Origin: Lathyrus oleraceus
Lineage: Eukaryota; Streptophyta; Magnoliopsida; Fabales; Fabaceae
Assembly: GCF_024323335.1 (NCBI RefSeq)
Contig: NC_066584.1
Location: 430,989,319-431,053,318, forward strand
DNA length: 64,000 nt
Reading direction: 5' to 3'
Made by a program: the position numbers and the translations under genes. Positions 10,969-22,166 of this stretch are shown piece after piece; position 1 is the stretch's first letter; each line of letters begins with the position of its first letter. A model generated the notes under the pieces. It had not been told where the DNA came from, did not search any database, and worked only from the letters and a program-made list of their open reading frames with translations.

Positions 10969-11373
10969 TGGAACTAACCACTCCTTTTTAAAAGAGGAAC
11001 AAATAACATCTTTGGAAGTTGCGTCCCGGAAGAAGAAGTTAGAAATATCATAGAGCATTGTCACTCTTCATCTTATGATGGACATTCAAACACATCCAAG
11101 ACATACGCTAAGATCCTTCAAGCTGGTCTTTATTGGCCAACACTATGGCGTGATGTTCATACTTATATTGTCCAATGTGACCGGTGCCAGAACTCTAGAA
11201 ACATCTCAAGACGCGACGAAATGCCTTTGAAGAACATCCAAGAAGTGGAATTATTTGACGTTTGGGGTATTGATTTCATGGGACCTTTTCCATCTTCGAT
11301 GGGAAACAAGTATATTTTGGTAGTCGTTGACTATGTGTCCAAATGGATATAAGTTATAGCCTCACCCACTAAC
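10969..11373 (+). pseudogene. Integrase N-terminal part of Athila-type element, truncated
   Basis: Zinc-binding HHCC region followed by the first part of the catalytic core: [21 protein letters not shown], then [15 protein letters not shown] (first catalytic Asp) and [16 protein letters not shown] interrupts it near 11350, and at about 11373 the integrase sequence ends, passing directly to an unrelated post-integrase ORF. The second Asp and the Glu of the DDE triad and the C-terminal domain are deleted, so this copy cannot integrate on its own. Confidence 0.75.
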
Positions 11374-11962
11374 CTCATGATCCATGGTGTAGCTATACCC
11401 AATGTTGTTTTACCTTGCTCTCAGTGTATAGACGTGCGACATGCAAGGAACTGGACGTATGATCTCGATGCTCCATCTTTTACCGGCCCTTTACCACCTA
11501 ATGTTCATATGGACGATGGGAAAGGGAACAATGATGAGTATGACTGGCGCGACCAGTCACCTGCTCATGATATTCCTACTGCATCACCTGCACACACTGC
11601 ACCTTCTTATTCTGATCATTTTGCAGGTACCGCTCCCGGTTTTTACATCACTGAGGAGATGTGGCGCGAGCACCTGGCTCGAGAGGAAAGGCGTGACACC
11701 CTTCTAAATACCATAAACCAACAATTGATAAATAATATGAGTTTTATGGTAGCCTCATAGAAGCATAGTGAGCAAGCACATCGAACTATCACTGAGTCCT
11801 TACTTGCGATCATTAATGAGCAACATCGCCAACGACAGGCTACTGAGCGTCACTTTGCACTTATCGAGGCCAACCAAGGGTCTCTCTTAGGTTGCTCTAG
11901 GAAGCTACAGGAAGGACTTAGTACTCGCAGCAGGCGTCGTCGACCAAGGTATCCTGACTAGG
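11374..11962 (+). pseudogene. Remains of post-integrase ORF of Athila-type element
   Basis: The frame of 11377-11760 gives a 127-residue segment with GFYITEEMWREHLAREERRDTLL and continues after a TAG at 11758-11760 to the end near 11962. It resembles the C-terminal end of the long ORF that Athila-lineage elements carry after pol (often called envelope-like; function unproven). I see no transmembrane segment in what remains. The N-terminal bulk is lost in the same deletion that removed the integrase core. Confidence 0.5.
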
Positions 11963-12966
11963 GCGGTGACGGTACCGGTGATCACCCATAGTTCTCTCTC
12001 TCGCTCTCGCTCTCTTCCAGGTTACTCTTACCCTATCTCATATCGAAACATTGAGGATAATGTTTGGTTTAAGTGTGGGAGGAGATTTTTATTGGTTTCC
12101 TTTATTTTTAGTATGTTTTGTGTGTTTTAGTTATTTGCCTTTTCTTTTCAATAAAATAACATGTGTTTTCCGAGTCATCTGTGTAGTGTATCCGTATTTC
12201 TCCCATTTCTTTAAAATTGATATTGTCTTAACACCGTAGGCTTCATGATTATAAGAGTCGATCCCGATACCCCATATGTTGTGGCCCTAATTTTTGTTCC
12301 AAATAAGTCCTTAAGTAGTTTATCCTTGCAGTCAGCTCCGGCTTAAGCATGCTCTACGTAGGGGACCGATGAAAATAAATGAATGATCACAAAAATTCCT
12401 GCTTTGTTCTCTAGTTGTATGAAAATCCGGGCTAGGTGACTCTCACACGATCATTTAACCCAGAAAAATAAAGACATTTGTGAAACATGCAGAAGAAAAA
12501 AAATATAATAATATGCCTATTGTTGGTTGGTTCAGAGGTATCTGGTGCTGAACTTGGTAGGGTGGATTACGATCCAATCCCCCACAACTACAAATTGGGT
12601 TAAATAAAGGGGTTACACCAACTTATGTACCAGAGCCCCATGCTTAAGATCATAATCACTAACCGGTCACCTTACTATGAGTATGTGCGGATAACGGACT
12701 TAATGTGATTGCACCTGAATGAAAAGGACTTGAAGAAGATGAAAATAAGGCATAGGTATGATGGGGTGATGTGGATTGATTTGTATAGGAACAAGGCATA
12801 TGACCGCATTTGTGAGAAGTGTCACTACAATATCCTTAGTTCGATTCGTTAGTACCTATCGATAGATTCCTTGAATGAACTTATAAGCCTTTTTGCCTTG
12901 AATTAACTCTGGTTGATACTGTTTTTCTTGCATGAGCTATAAATAGTTTTGCTTGAGGACAAGCAA
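11963..12966 (+). other. 3' non-coding region of Athila-type element
   Basis: No ORF of note. It holds a CT-rich run (about 11994-12020) and a PPT-like TTTAAGTGTGGGAGGAG at 12068-12084 preceded by CATTGAGGATAATG. The rest is low-complexity AT-rich sequence leading to the true PPT. Confidence 0.6.
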
Positions 12967-12987
12967 AGGTTTAAGTGTGGGAGAATT
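12967..12987 (+). promoter_or_regulatory. Polypurine tract of Athila-type element
   Basis: AGGTTTAAGTGTGGGAGAAT immediately precedes the 3' LTR. Together with upstream TTGAGGACAAGCAA it matches the conserved Athila-type pre-LTR sequence. It would prime plus-strand DNA synthesis. Confidence 0.75.
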
Positions 12988-14574
12988 TGATCACACTGAA
13001 TCACACCGTATTTTTGACTCGGATTTCACATGTTTATTAGGTATTTATTACCATTTTTCTTGTGTTATGCTCTCTTTTATGTTGTTTTCAGATATTTAGC
13101 TCTTTCGAGACCTTTTTAGAAGAAACGAAGCAAAAAGACCAAATATTAGGGTTTTTCGGCAAATATTGTACACATGGCGTTATGCATGATGGCCACTATA
13201 GGAGAAGCCATGACACATCAGCCCTCAACCAGGAGGTAACCACCACGATCCCATGAACTTTACCATTCACACACATGGCGGGCGCCATGAAGGGGTGGCG
13301 GGCGCCACCTTAGCATTTCACGTTCCCACTAAGGAGAAGTTGAAGGGCATCATGGTCTTTGCAAGCTGCTGAATTCCTCTATAAATAGGCCGTTCTAATT
13401 CATTTCCAAATCATCCAACTTAGTTTACAACACTAAGATTATATTATCATCTGTAAAAGCGGTAATCCGTCACATCGAGGGGTTATCGCACCGTAGTGTA
13501 ATTGAGTTGGAGCACTTTGATTTTGCTGTCGTCTTTATCTTCAAAGTCAAAGGTTTATTTTCCTTGTACCAGATTTAAAGCCTCCGTTTGGAGCAGGTTC
13601 TAATTTAATCGTTTTTATTTATTTTACTTGTCATGCTTTACTTTATTTAATTTCTTGCTATGCTTTACTTTATTTAATTTCTTGCCATGCTTTACTTTAT
13701 TTAATTCCTGTCATTGTCTTTACTTTATTTAAATTTCTCGCCATTATCTTTATTGCTCGTTTTAATTATTTTACACGCTTTACTTGTTCTTTACGCCTTA
13801 CATTCTAAAACAACTTTTCATCATGATCAATATCGTTGTGTTTGTTTGTATTACCATGTCTGGCTTAATCTTTCGAAGGTTAGAATGTAAGGATCGCGGT
13901 TAAAGAGATGTTTCACATATTGAATTTGTAGAAATGCTTTAAAGGCTGCTTTGATTTTTAATTCGAGTTTTCTGAAACAAACTTGGTTAGTTTTAACTAC
14001 TCAAGGAGTGCGAAAGCACCCTGGCTTAGTTAACTAGGAATTTTTATCACTTTAAGGAAAAACGATTTTTGAAACTGTTTTCGGACGCGTTGATAGGTTT
14101 AAAATCAGGAAACTCCTTGGGTAAACTTTCCAAATCAAAATCACTTTTCAACTAAGTTTACGAGTCTTATTTCTTAAAAATAAGTTTACTACTTTAGCGT
14201 TCTGCGCACCTTTTATAAGTGACAATAAAAGGCCTTAATTTAAGGGTAAACTCGGTTCTGAATAGGCGAAAGCGACAGTTCCTGTTAAATGGATTCTTTT
14301 CAAGAGTAGAAAATATTGCCCCATAAGTAGTTCTATTTAGACAATCGAAACATCGTTTAATTGACGTGAAATACATTCAAACCTGTCTTTATCTGCAGTG
14401 TATTTATTATTTCCTTTATTTACTGTTACTTTGCGACATCAATATCTCGTTTGTACCGCCTTAGATAAACATCGTAACAATAGTAATTGATAAATTGACG
14501 ATTTGGTCTCGGTGGGATCAATATTCTTTTATATTACTCTGACGCAATTTATGCACTTGCGAATAGAGCGATCA
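12988..14574 (+). repeat. 3' LTR of Athila-type element
   Basis: TGATCACACTGAATC to GAATAGAGCGATCA, 1587 bp, followed directly by the TSD CTAAG. It carries two copies of GGCGGGCGCCA (about 13277-13310) where the 5' LTR has one, accounting for the 20-bp length difference. TATAAATAG lies at 13380-13388. Confidence 0.9.
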
Positions 14575-14725
14575 CTAAGATACAAAACCAACTACAACAC
14601 AAGGAAGCTCCGGTAAGAACTTCTGATAAATCTGATGATTTAACTCAGGGGGAGTCCCCTGTTCTTATTTGATTCTGAGATACTATTCATTGTTTCATCA
14701 TCACTCTGACTTGTTTTGTCATCAT

Positions 14726-14740
14726 AAAAAAGGGGGAGAT
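14726..14740 (+). promoter_or_regulatory. Polypurine tract adjoining the copia 3' LTR
   Basis: AAAAAAGGGGGAGAT directly before the LTR start TGTAAGAAC; second copy of the tract at 5033-5045. Confidence 0.75.
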
Positions 14741-15763
14741 TGTAAGAACAAATTTAGTTCTACAATGTATCTCTAAGATTTTGATGATAATAAAGGATGA
14801 AACAAAAATGGTATCCTAACGAAATATTTCTAAGTGTGCAGGACTCTAATCAAAACAATCAGATAGACAATCATCAGATACAGAATCAAGCGCTAAGATA
14901 CCACTCAGAAGATACGCAACCAGAAGTTGTGACTATGATCAAACGCAAGTGCAAGCTAAACTAAATAAGTCAGACACTCTGAAGTGGAAGAATGACTCTA
15001 GAATCTGAAGACGTACGCTCTGATAAAGTCAAGTAAAGAGAAACTCTGAAGACAGTCAGCAACAAGCATCCTCTAAAATCACAATCGCTCAATGAAGACT
15101 CTGACTCTAGAATCCTCTAATTTAAAAAGCTTAACCTTGAAGAAACTCGCTTATGGAAAGAATCTATTTTTAGAAGGATGTTATGGCGCTCCAAATATTG
15201 CTTTGGAAAAAACACAGAGATTAATGACATTAATCATCCATCAATGCCCAAGACTCTGACATTAACAACACCCAACGGTCTTCTCACTCCCTATATAATG
15301 GATGGAACGCCACCCAAAGAATACACCTGGAACACACGAGAATACAATACTTCATCATTCATTATTCTTTCTCTTACGAGCTGCTGCTCTAACATGGGAA
15401 AATTTCTTGTTCTTATCTTGTGTAATTCATGCTTATTGTTATAAGCACTATTCATTACTGTAATCATACTATATTGCTAAGATATTTCCTTAAGTGACTT
15501 GTGAAGTCTGAAAACTTGCGAGGTCTAAGGGATCATTATTCTCTTAGACGGTTGTCTGTGTAATCTTTCAAGATTAGTGGATTAAGTCCTTTTTGAAGGT
15601 GAAATCACCTTGGCCGGGTGGACTGGAGTAGCTTTTAATTTCAAGCGAACCAATATAAAATTTTGTGTTGAATTCTTTTGTTTCTGCGTGTGTCTAATTT
15701 CTAAAAAGTTTTTATTCTTCTAAAACAATTCAAACCCCCCTTTCTTGTTTTTCTCTACCTTCA
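14741..15763 (+). repeat. 3' LTR of Sirevirus-type copia element
   Basis: Starts TGTAAGAACAAATTTAG just after the PPT. It ends near 15763 after the pre-terminal CAAACCCCCCTTTCTTG run typical of Sirevirus LTR ends. It holds many CTCTGA/TCTGAAGA-like short motifs. The 3' limit is set by the last CA before a change in composition; no TSD partner is visible because the left end lies outside the window. Confidence 0.65.
15292..15298 (+). promoter_or_regulatory. Copia LTR TATA box
   Basis: TATATAA within CTCCCTATATAATGG, about 550 bp into the LTR, a usual place for the U3 promoter. Confidence 0.5.
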
Positions 15764-17079
15764 AGGTTAATTAGGTTAATTTTGGTATTAGGAAATTAAA
15801 ATCTTGATTTTTAGAACATTAGATTAATATGGATTTAATTAGGTTTAATTAGAAATAGTTTCATTTTTTATTAAATTTAGGATAGTGCAATTTTCAACAT
15901 TAGGCTAAACCATTTTTAGGATTTTATCATTTTTAGGTTCTAGTTAGGTTTTGATTGGAATTTAATTTTATTCACATTTGGACATATTTTGCAAATGACC
16001 ATTTTCCCCTTTTTAGAGGTAATTTTAGGCATTTTGTCCATTTATGACATGATCCCATTAGGACTAGAACCTGACATTAGGATTTAACCATTTCCTAACA
16101 ATTATAGACTCCCTTAGGACTTATACATAGAATTTTGATCAAGACTTTGATTAACATACACATGTTCCCCTAGGATTCTAACATAGATTCTTAATCAATT
16201 TTAATCAAACAATGCATGATCCCTTAGGATAGTTTCTAACAATCACTAAATTCTAGATTAGGATTAACCTAGTTCCCTAAACCAAAATAAAACCCATGAT
16301 TAAAGTGATCAAAAGAAATTTTGATCGATTAAATCCTTTGAACTTGTATAACCCCACAGTCTAAATTGAGTGACCAAAAGACCCTTGGTCACTTAATAAG
16401 ACTTTTCTTCCAAGCTGTGGAGCTCAAGGCCTCAAGTCAAGATCTTCAATCAAGGCATCCTCAGTCACACCAAGCAGCGGATTATTCAAGCACGTTAAAG
16501 GTGGCATCTTCAAAAATTTGTCATATCAAATTTAGAAGTGTGTGGCACGAGCCTTAAGCAATAGAGAAGGAGTGGGACTGGAGTATTCCTACCCCCATTT
16601 TGAGTATCTTTGGGTATGGGACGTATGACCCAACGCTCATCTTATTCACCTCTATTCATAGACTTTAGCATAATTCTAATCATATGATTGACAAGTATCT
16701 CTCTCTTCATAAAGCAATACAACAAAGCAAGGACTACATCAACAACTTATCAACCATGAATCAAATTGTACGATACGAGCCTTAAGCAATAGAGAAGGAG
16801 TGAGATTGGAGTATTCCTACCCCTATTCTGAGTATCTTTGGGTATGGGACGTATGACCCAACGCTCATCGTATTCACCTTTATTCATAGACTTTAGCACA
16901 ATTCTAATCATACGATTGACAAGTCTTTCTCTCTCTCTTCACAAAGCAATATAACAAAGTAAGGACTACATCAACAACTTATCAACTATGAATTAAATTG
17001 TACGATACGAGCCTTAAGCAATAGAGAAGGAGTGGGACTGGAGTATTTCTATCCTCATTCTGAGTATCTTTGGGTATGG
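15764..17079 (+). repeat. LTR-like sequence with tandem units, left copy
   Basis: AT-rich and without ORFs. About 15764-16330 is rich in TTAGG/TAATTAG motifs; 16330-16500 contains a GACCAAAAGACCCTTGGTCA inverted repeat; 16540-17079 holds tandem units. The same succession is found reverse-complemented at 39789-41300, so this is one repeat family present twice in opposite orientation. No LTR end was identified. The Ogre solo LTR at 17080 splits it and it resumes at 21557. Confidence 0.6.
16540..17079 (+). repeat. About 230-bp tandem repeat
   Basis: Units begin with GCCTTAAGCAATAGAGAAGG at 16551, 16779 and 17011 (spacings 228 and 232 bp). Each contains a GAGTATCTTTGGGTATGGGACG block. The third unit is cut at 17079 by the Ogre LTR and continues at 21557-21656. 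Confidence 0.85.
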
Positions 17080-20000
17080 TGTAAGACCCCAATTTTGACC
17101 CTAAGATCCCTCATGCAATTTCATCATAAGCATTAGCATTGAGATCATATATTGGCTTCCTCCTTACCCCTTCCTTCATTGGGTTTATTTTGGGAGAGAT
17201 CACCAAGTACTATATGATTATATCATACTTGTATTTCATCATTTCACTAACCAAAATACCAAAAATATGTCTTTGCATTTGTCTAACTCTTTTGTAGGAA
17301 GGGCATGATCTCATTGATTCATCAAGATCACATCTAGGGTTTGATACCCTCATGAACAAAGAGCATAACCAAGAATTGATTCAAGAATGGTTATAAGTAT
17401 CATATATGGGTCCCATTGATCTCTGCATGTTATATTGATCAAGTTTTCTTCAGGAGTTTGTGGGTGATTTGCCTTGGAAACCCTAGTTTGACTAGGTATC
17501 TTGAGTAATTTCTCCAAGAAGCTATCTCACCAATTGATCAAATTTCTCAAGGGACACTTAAAATTTAATCATCTTATGCATATATGATCTACCATGAGCC
17601 AATAAAATCAATAGAATTGGAAATTAGCAAGTTGGTTGATGGTGGTTAGCCAGATGAATTCATCTGGTCAAAACTGGGTCTCCCTAGACCCTATCTCCTA
17701 CAATTTTCACCAGATGAAAATGATTCCAAAATAAAACTTACTCTAAATTACATTATAAACAACTTTCATGTTGAGACCTAGAGCTAGTTTTTCTTGGAAA
17801 ATCATTTTCTATGTTGAAACATTATAGGTCATTTTGTCTAAACCCTAATTCGAAAGTCAACTTCCCAAGGCCGTAACTTGCTCAATTTTTATGAGATGAA
17901 AGATTTCCAAGTTTAAAAATTAAATTAAATGTGTCTAATTCAACTTCTATGTTTGGAGTGGGAGCTAATTCAACTTTTTTGAGCATGTGATATGAGGCTA
18001 CATTATAGGTCACTTTTGACCTATACCATTGATCAAGTGATTTTTCCAAACTTCAAAAATGCATAACTCCATCATTTAAAATACAAATGACATGAAATTG
18101 GTTACCATTTTGAAGGTATTTTAGAGAGCTACAACTTTGATGAAGACATGTTTCTCATTTGAAGCTCCCATAAAAAGTTAAGCAAGGTGGAATATTGAGA
18201 CATATGGCTTGACACTTAGAAAAATTTTGATATGTCAAAAATTTCCAAACTTCCACCTCAAATTTCTCCAAGTTCCAAGCTCCTAATGAAAAAGTGTTGA
18301 ACACCAAAGTTGTTCCTCTTAACCTCACCTTTCCAAAGAGCTCAAATTCATTCATTTTAGATGAGAAATGTATAGGCTGCGCATAGCTTAAACAGGATGA
18401 TATCATTTGGCATAGATCAATCTTCAAACATCAATGTACATGTGCCTTGCAATCCAAGCCTACTCCAACACATCTGATCTTCAATTATGGACTTCAAGCC
18501 ATCATTTCATAGGCCTATGCGCTCCCATGCAGCATTACATCACATTTTCCAAATTTGGAAAGTAAAAGTGAGTGTGCAAGTATCACATGATTCAGCTATA
18601 AATAGAGCTTCAATTGCTCAGAAATGAACACCCAATTGCGCCAGCTTTGATCCCCCATTGCAAACCCTCAACTCTCAAAGGATAAGCCTGATAAATTCTT
18701 TTGAATTTGAGCTTGAATCTCCACTGTTTTGGAATTCAATTCTCCAGGAATGCATTGCTTCTAAACCACTCAATCCTTCTCCTGCAAGCAAGTAGAGTGA
18801 GTCCAAGCATAAGCAAGATCAAGATCCATCGAATCCAGACCTACATTGAAGGTAATTTTCAGAAATTTTAAACTCTTCGATTCTCTCAAATTCTTGCTCA
18901 ATTCTATTGATTCTTTGGTTGTCTGAAGTCCTGCCAATGTATGCAAGAAGATTGAGTTGCTTTGAGGTCAAATTGAAGCAACTCAGTTCATGTACCTCAA
19001 ATTTCAATTCCACATATCTCTCAATATATTTGGAATTGGAGTGAATGGATGTCAGATTCAAGGTCAATGCCATTTTTTCTTCAAGAATATGTCCTTGTTT
19101 TTCATTATGGTGATGGTTCATGGTGGACCAGTCCGGTGAGGTCCACCAGAGAAGATGACCGGAGCTCTGGCTCCGGCGATGAGTTGGCAAGGCTTGAACC
19201 ACAAGATCCATGTCTCACGTTCTAATCTTGAGCGTTGGTTTTAAATACCATTTGTGCCACGCGGTTGACTCGGGTCTTTGTGGAACGCGCGTTTGGGATC
19301 ATCAGATCTGCCACCTCAATTAATGAGGGAGATCTGATGGTCCACGTATTTTTAATTTTCTGAATGTTTGTTTTATTTGCATTTTCTTCAATAATTCATA
19401 TTAAATTCAATATTGATCCAAAAAATATGGGATTTTCACCAAAAAATTTCAAATATTTTTCTCTTTCATATTCTGAATTAAAATTATTTTTTGGATCATT
19501 ATTAATATCTTTCATGAATTAATTGATTTTGCATTTGTTTTTAATTGCTTAAAAATATTTTTAAATGTCCAAAAATTATGAAATTTTTTCTCCAACGTCC
19601 TTTGACCTTGTTTGACCTATGATAAATCTCATGGCCATTTCTTTTGTGTTTTGATGAGATTTTAGGAATTGGACAAAACATATTTGAATTAAATGCACTA
19701 TTTTATTATTTTTAATTGAATAAATGCCAATTTAATTTTGTTGACCATTTGTATTGACTTAATTGAGTTTGCTTGTTTGTTGTTGGGCCTTGGTCAAGGT
19801 TGATTTGACTTTGTCAAGTTAATATCATTGGATTTAGGGGATTGATGGAATGTACATTCCATCTCCCAAAATGAATGAATGATATTAATTTAATAAAAGT
19901 CCTCCTTTGACCAATTTGTGACTTCATTCATCCCCTTCCCACTTCATCTCATTCCTCTTCTTAATTCATTCATTCCATTTGGCCTATGATATCTCAAAGT

Positions 20001-21551
20001 CCTAATGCTAGTTGATTGAAAAGTTAACATGAGTATGGATGAGATTAGGCCACACCTTTTGCATATTCTTTTTTTTGTGTGTGGTATGTTTCATGGGCAT
20101 AGTTCATTATACTATGTCTCTAATATGCATTAACACCAAAATTCTATTGCCCCGCCTCAAATAGTTGTGACTTCTACATAAGTCCAATTACGATTGCTTA
20201 ACATAGCGCTAAATTTGTGACACAAAAGGCATAAGCATTCTAGTTAGTGAGATTGTAAGTCTCCCCTCTTTCATGGTATTGTGTGGGAACTTGGCCTTCT
20301 TTCCTTCCTTTGGAAGATGTTTTGGTTCAAGGATCCATGCTTGTGATAACTGGCTTGAGTGTTCTCTAAAGAATGTCTTGAAAAAGCAAAAGCAAAGCAA
20401 AACTAACCTCTAACCTACTAACTATTGACTTTTAATTTCAAGCTTTTACTTTAATGCAATTTACTTTTAGCATTTTATTTCATTTGCCATTGTACATATC
20501 ATTCTAATTGTTTATGTTAATGCAATTTTAACTTTGTCCATTTGGACCATATTGTGTGATATATTTTATTTGTATATACTTTGCTTGTTTGGTCTTTGAC
20601 CATTAATGTACATAATAATCATAAAAACCATAAAAAAAACATTTGAGTGGACTGTTGGCTTGATCTTGGACAAATGGACTTAGAATCTAGGCAACCTCCC
20701 TAAGCTAAAAGGACTTGGCCAATGCCAATTTGTGAAGAACGAAGTGCTTGCAATTTGAAATTCATCTGATACATCTTTGAAGACCTTTCCAAGTTCATCT
20801 GCAACATGATCATTGTGAAGCTGTTATTTTGAACTTGTGACTTGTGGAATTCATTTGTTACATGGGCTATTTCTGAAGAAGATCATGGAATGGATAAGCT
20901 TGGATGAGGTCATCTTTATTTGATGCCTTTGCTCTTCAAAGATAATATAATTGTGCATTTGTGTGTTGCTTAATCCTAAAAGTCCAAGAGAATTCTGGGT
21001 TTCTATTGACATTTTTGTCTATTGGATTGCTACCAATTTGGTTAGATCTTTTTCAACTATAAAATTTTAAATTTTGTGCATAGGGTAGTCTCTTCATATT
21101 CTACCCATTTTTGCCTTTGTGCCTTTCAAACTTAAATTTTGTTAAAAGCAATGCACCCATTTTGAAATTTGTAGCACGAACTACGAGGTTTTGATCCCTC
21201 ATTTTTATGTTGGTACGTAGGCACAAGTCCGAAGGTCTTGTCAAACACAAAAGTGTAATTAATGAATTCTTTTCTCATCCCCCCATTTTATTTTTTTGTA
21301 AATATCACTTTGTACAACATACATGTGCACACAAAAAGGGCTCCTTGGGTGCTAACACCTTCCCTCTATGTAACCAACACCCTTACCTGTGATCTCTGAC
21401 TTTTATTAGTTTTTATTTGAAAACTTCTTACTATTTTGGTTTTGTTCGTACTTTTCCCTTTTCCCTTGGAAACAATAAAAGCACAGTGGTGACTCTTGTT
21501 AATTGATCTTTAGCTTGTCAATAGCTTGATGATCATGAATTTCCCGCTACA
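17080..21551 (+). mobile_element. Ogre-type solo LTR
   Basis: A 4472-bp unit starting TGTAAGACCCCAATTTTG and ending TTTCCCGCTACA, flanked by perfect TSD TATGG (17075-17079 and 21552-21556). There is no PBS, gag or pol inside, so it is a solo LTR left by LTR-LTR recombination. Near the 3' end it carries GGGTGCTAACACCTTCCCTC and GCACAGTGGTGACTCT, which parallel the 3' end of the complete Ogre LTR at 43224-48107. A second copy of this subfamily lies inverted at 35090-39783. Small ORFs on either strand (for example 18819-19211 minus) show no domain. Confidence 0.85.
18597..18605 (+). promoter_or_regulatory. TATA box in Ogre solo LTR
   Basis: TATAAATAG, about 1.5 kb into the LTR; the inverted copy has the same box at 38269-38277. 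Confidence 0.55.
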
Positions 21552-21556
21552 TATGG

Positions 21557-21656
21557 GACGGATGATCCAACGCTCATCGTATTCTCCTCTATTCATAGAC
21601 TTTAGTGCAATTCGAATCGAACAATTGATAAAGTCTTCATCATCGACACAAGAAAC
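21557..21656 (+). repeat. Continuation of interrupted 230-bp tandem unit
   Basis: ACGGATGATCCAACGCTCATCG... continues the third tandem unit after the solo LTR. Similarity to the family ends at about 21656, where sequence typical of an Athila-lineage 3' end begins. Confidence 0.65.
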
Positions 21657-21721
21657 AACTTTAGTGACACTTTATCGTATAGGACATTACTTGAGGACAA
21701 GCAATGAGCTAAGTTTGGGGT
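21657..21721 (+). promoter_or_regulatory. PPT region of a truncated Athila-lineage element
   Basis: TTGAGGACAAGCAATGAGC followed by TAAGTTTGGGGT immediately before an LTR start parallels the 3' end of the Athila-type element at 12952-12987. Nothing else internal to this element is left; its body was deleted or lies elsewhere. Confidence 0.6.
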
Positions 21722-22000
21722 TGTGATCGGTCACCATTTAGTTTTCATTGCTTATCCTACAAGAAACCAAGGATTTTGAGACACTCTGTACATATTATGG
21801 TACCTTTAAAGTTATTTTTCATTCCCGTAAGTTATTTAAGTAACTTTATTAATTGTCAGTTTTATTTTGTGTTTTCGTGATTTTACGCTTCGGTTGTCGT
21901 GTTTATGCCCTCCAAGTCCACGGAGAAGATCCAATGGACTCAATGCGAGAAAGTGGAAAGTTTTGGCTTCGAAAGAAGAAGATTTCCCAGTTCAGGAGGC

Positions 22001-22166
22001 CAGACACGGCCACCCATGTCACCTGACACGGGCCGTGTCAGGAGGAAGGCTAAGAAAGTACAAGAAATGCCCCAAACAGTGGCCTGACACGACCGTGTCA
22101 GGTCACCTGGGGTGTGTCAGCAAGGAAATAACAAGGCAGAGAGCTGACACGGCCGCCCGTGTCAGC
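22001..22166. repeat. Cluster of CTGACACGGnCCGTGTCAG dyads
   Basis: Perfect or near-perfect palindromes at 22023-22041 (CTGACACGGGCCGTGTCAG), 22083-22102 (CCTGACACGACCGTGTCAGG) and 22143-22166. They are spaced about 60 bp apart, with a weaker copy near 22001. The intervening sequence is not repeated. They sit about 100-250 bp upstream of a TATA-like box. Confidence 0.85.

Larger units (their letters stand above)
5151..14574 (+). mobile_element. Athila-type Ty3/gypsy element, internally deleted, with both LTRs and TSD
   Basis: A 9.4 kb element with LTRs at 5151-6717 and 12988-14574, both with TGATC...GATCA ends. It is flanked by perfect 5-bp duplications CTAAG (5146-5150 and 14575-14579). PBS, gag, protease, RT, RNase H, part of integrase, remains of a post-integrase ORF and a PPT appear in the usual Ty3 order. 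Lineage is inferred from the tRNA-Asp-type PBS, the gag sequence and the TTTAAGTGTGGGAGAA PPT. Stops, frameshifts and loss of the integrase core make it non-autonomous. It inserted into an existing copia element and is therefore the younger of the two. Confidence 0.85.
2485..15763 (+). mobile_element. Sirevirus-type (SIRE/Maximus-like) Ty1/copia element, 3' part, split by an insertion
   Basis: Parts seen are the envelope-like ORF (2485-4882), PPT (5033-5045), a spacer resuming at 14575, a second PPT (14726-14740) and the 3' LTR (14741-15763). The Athila-type element at 5151-14574 interrupts it; removing that insertion and one CTAAG copy rejoins the spacer. No 5' LTR, PBS, gag or pol of this element is present, so its left limit is unknown and the start given is only that of the recognisable ORF. 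The assignment rests on the envelope-like ORF, the multiple PPTs and the LTR end style; with no RT sequence it stays inferential. Confidence 0.65.

Noticed and set aside
18819..19211. 130-codon minus-strand ORF as a gene in the Ogre LTR
   Set aside because: No domain; inside a solo LTR. The inverted copy near 37700-38050 does not keep the same full ORF.
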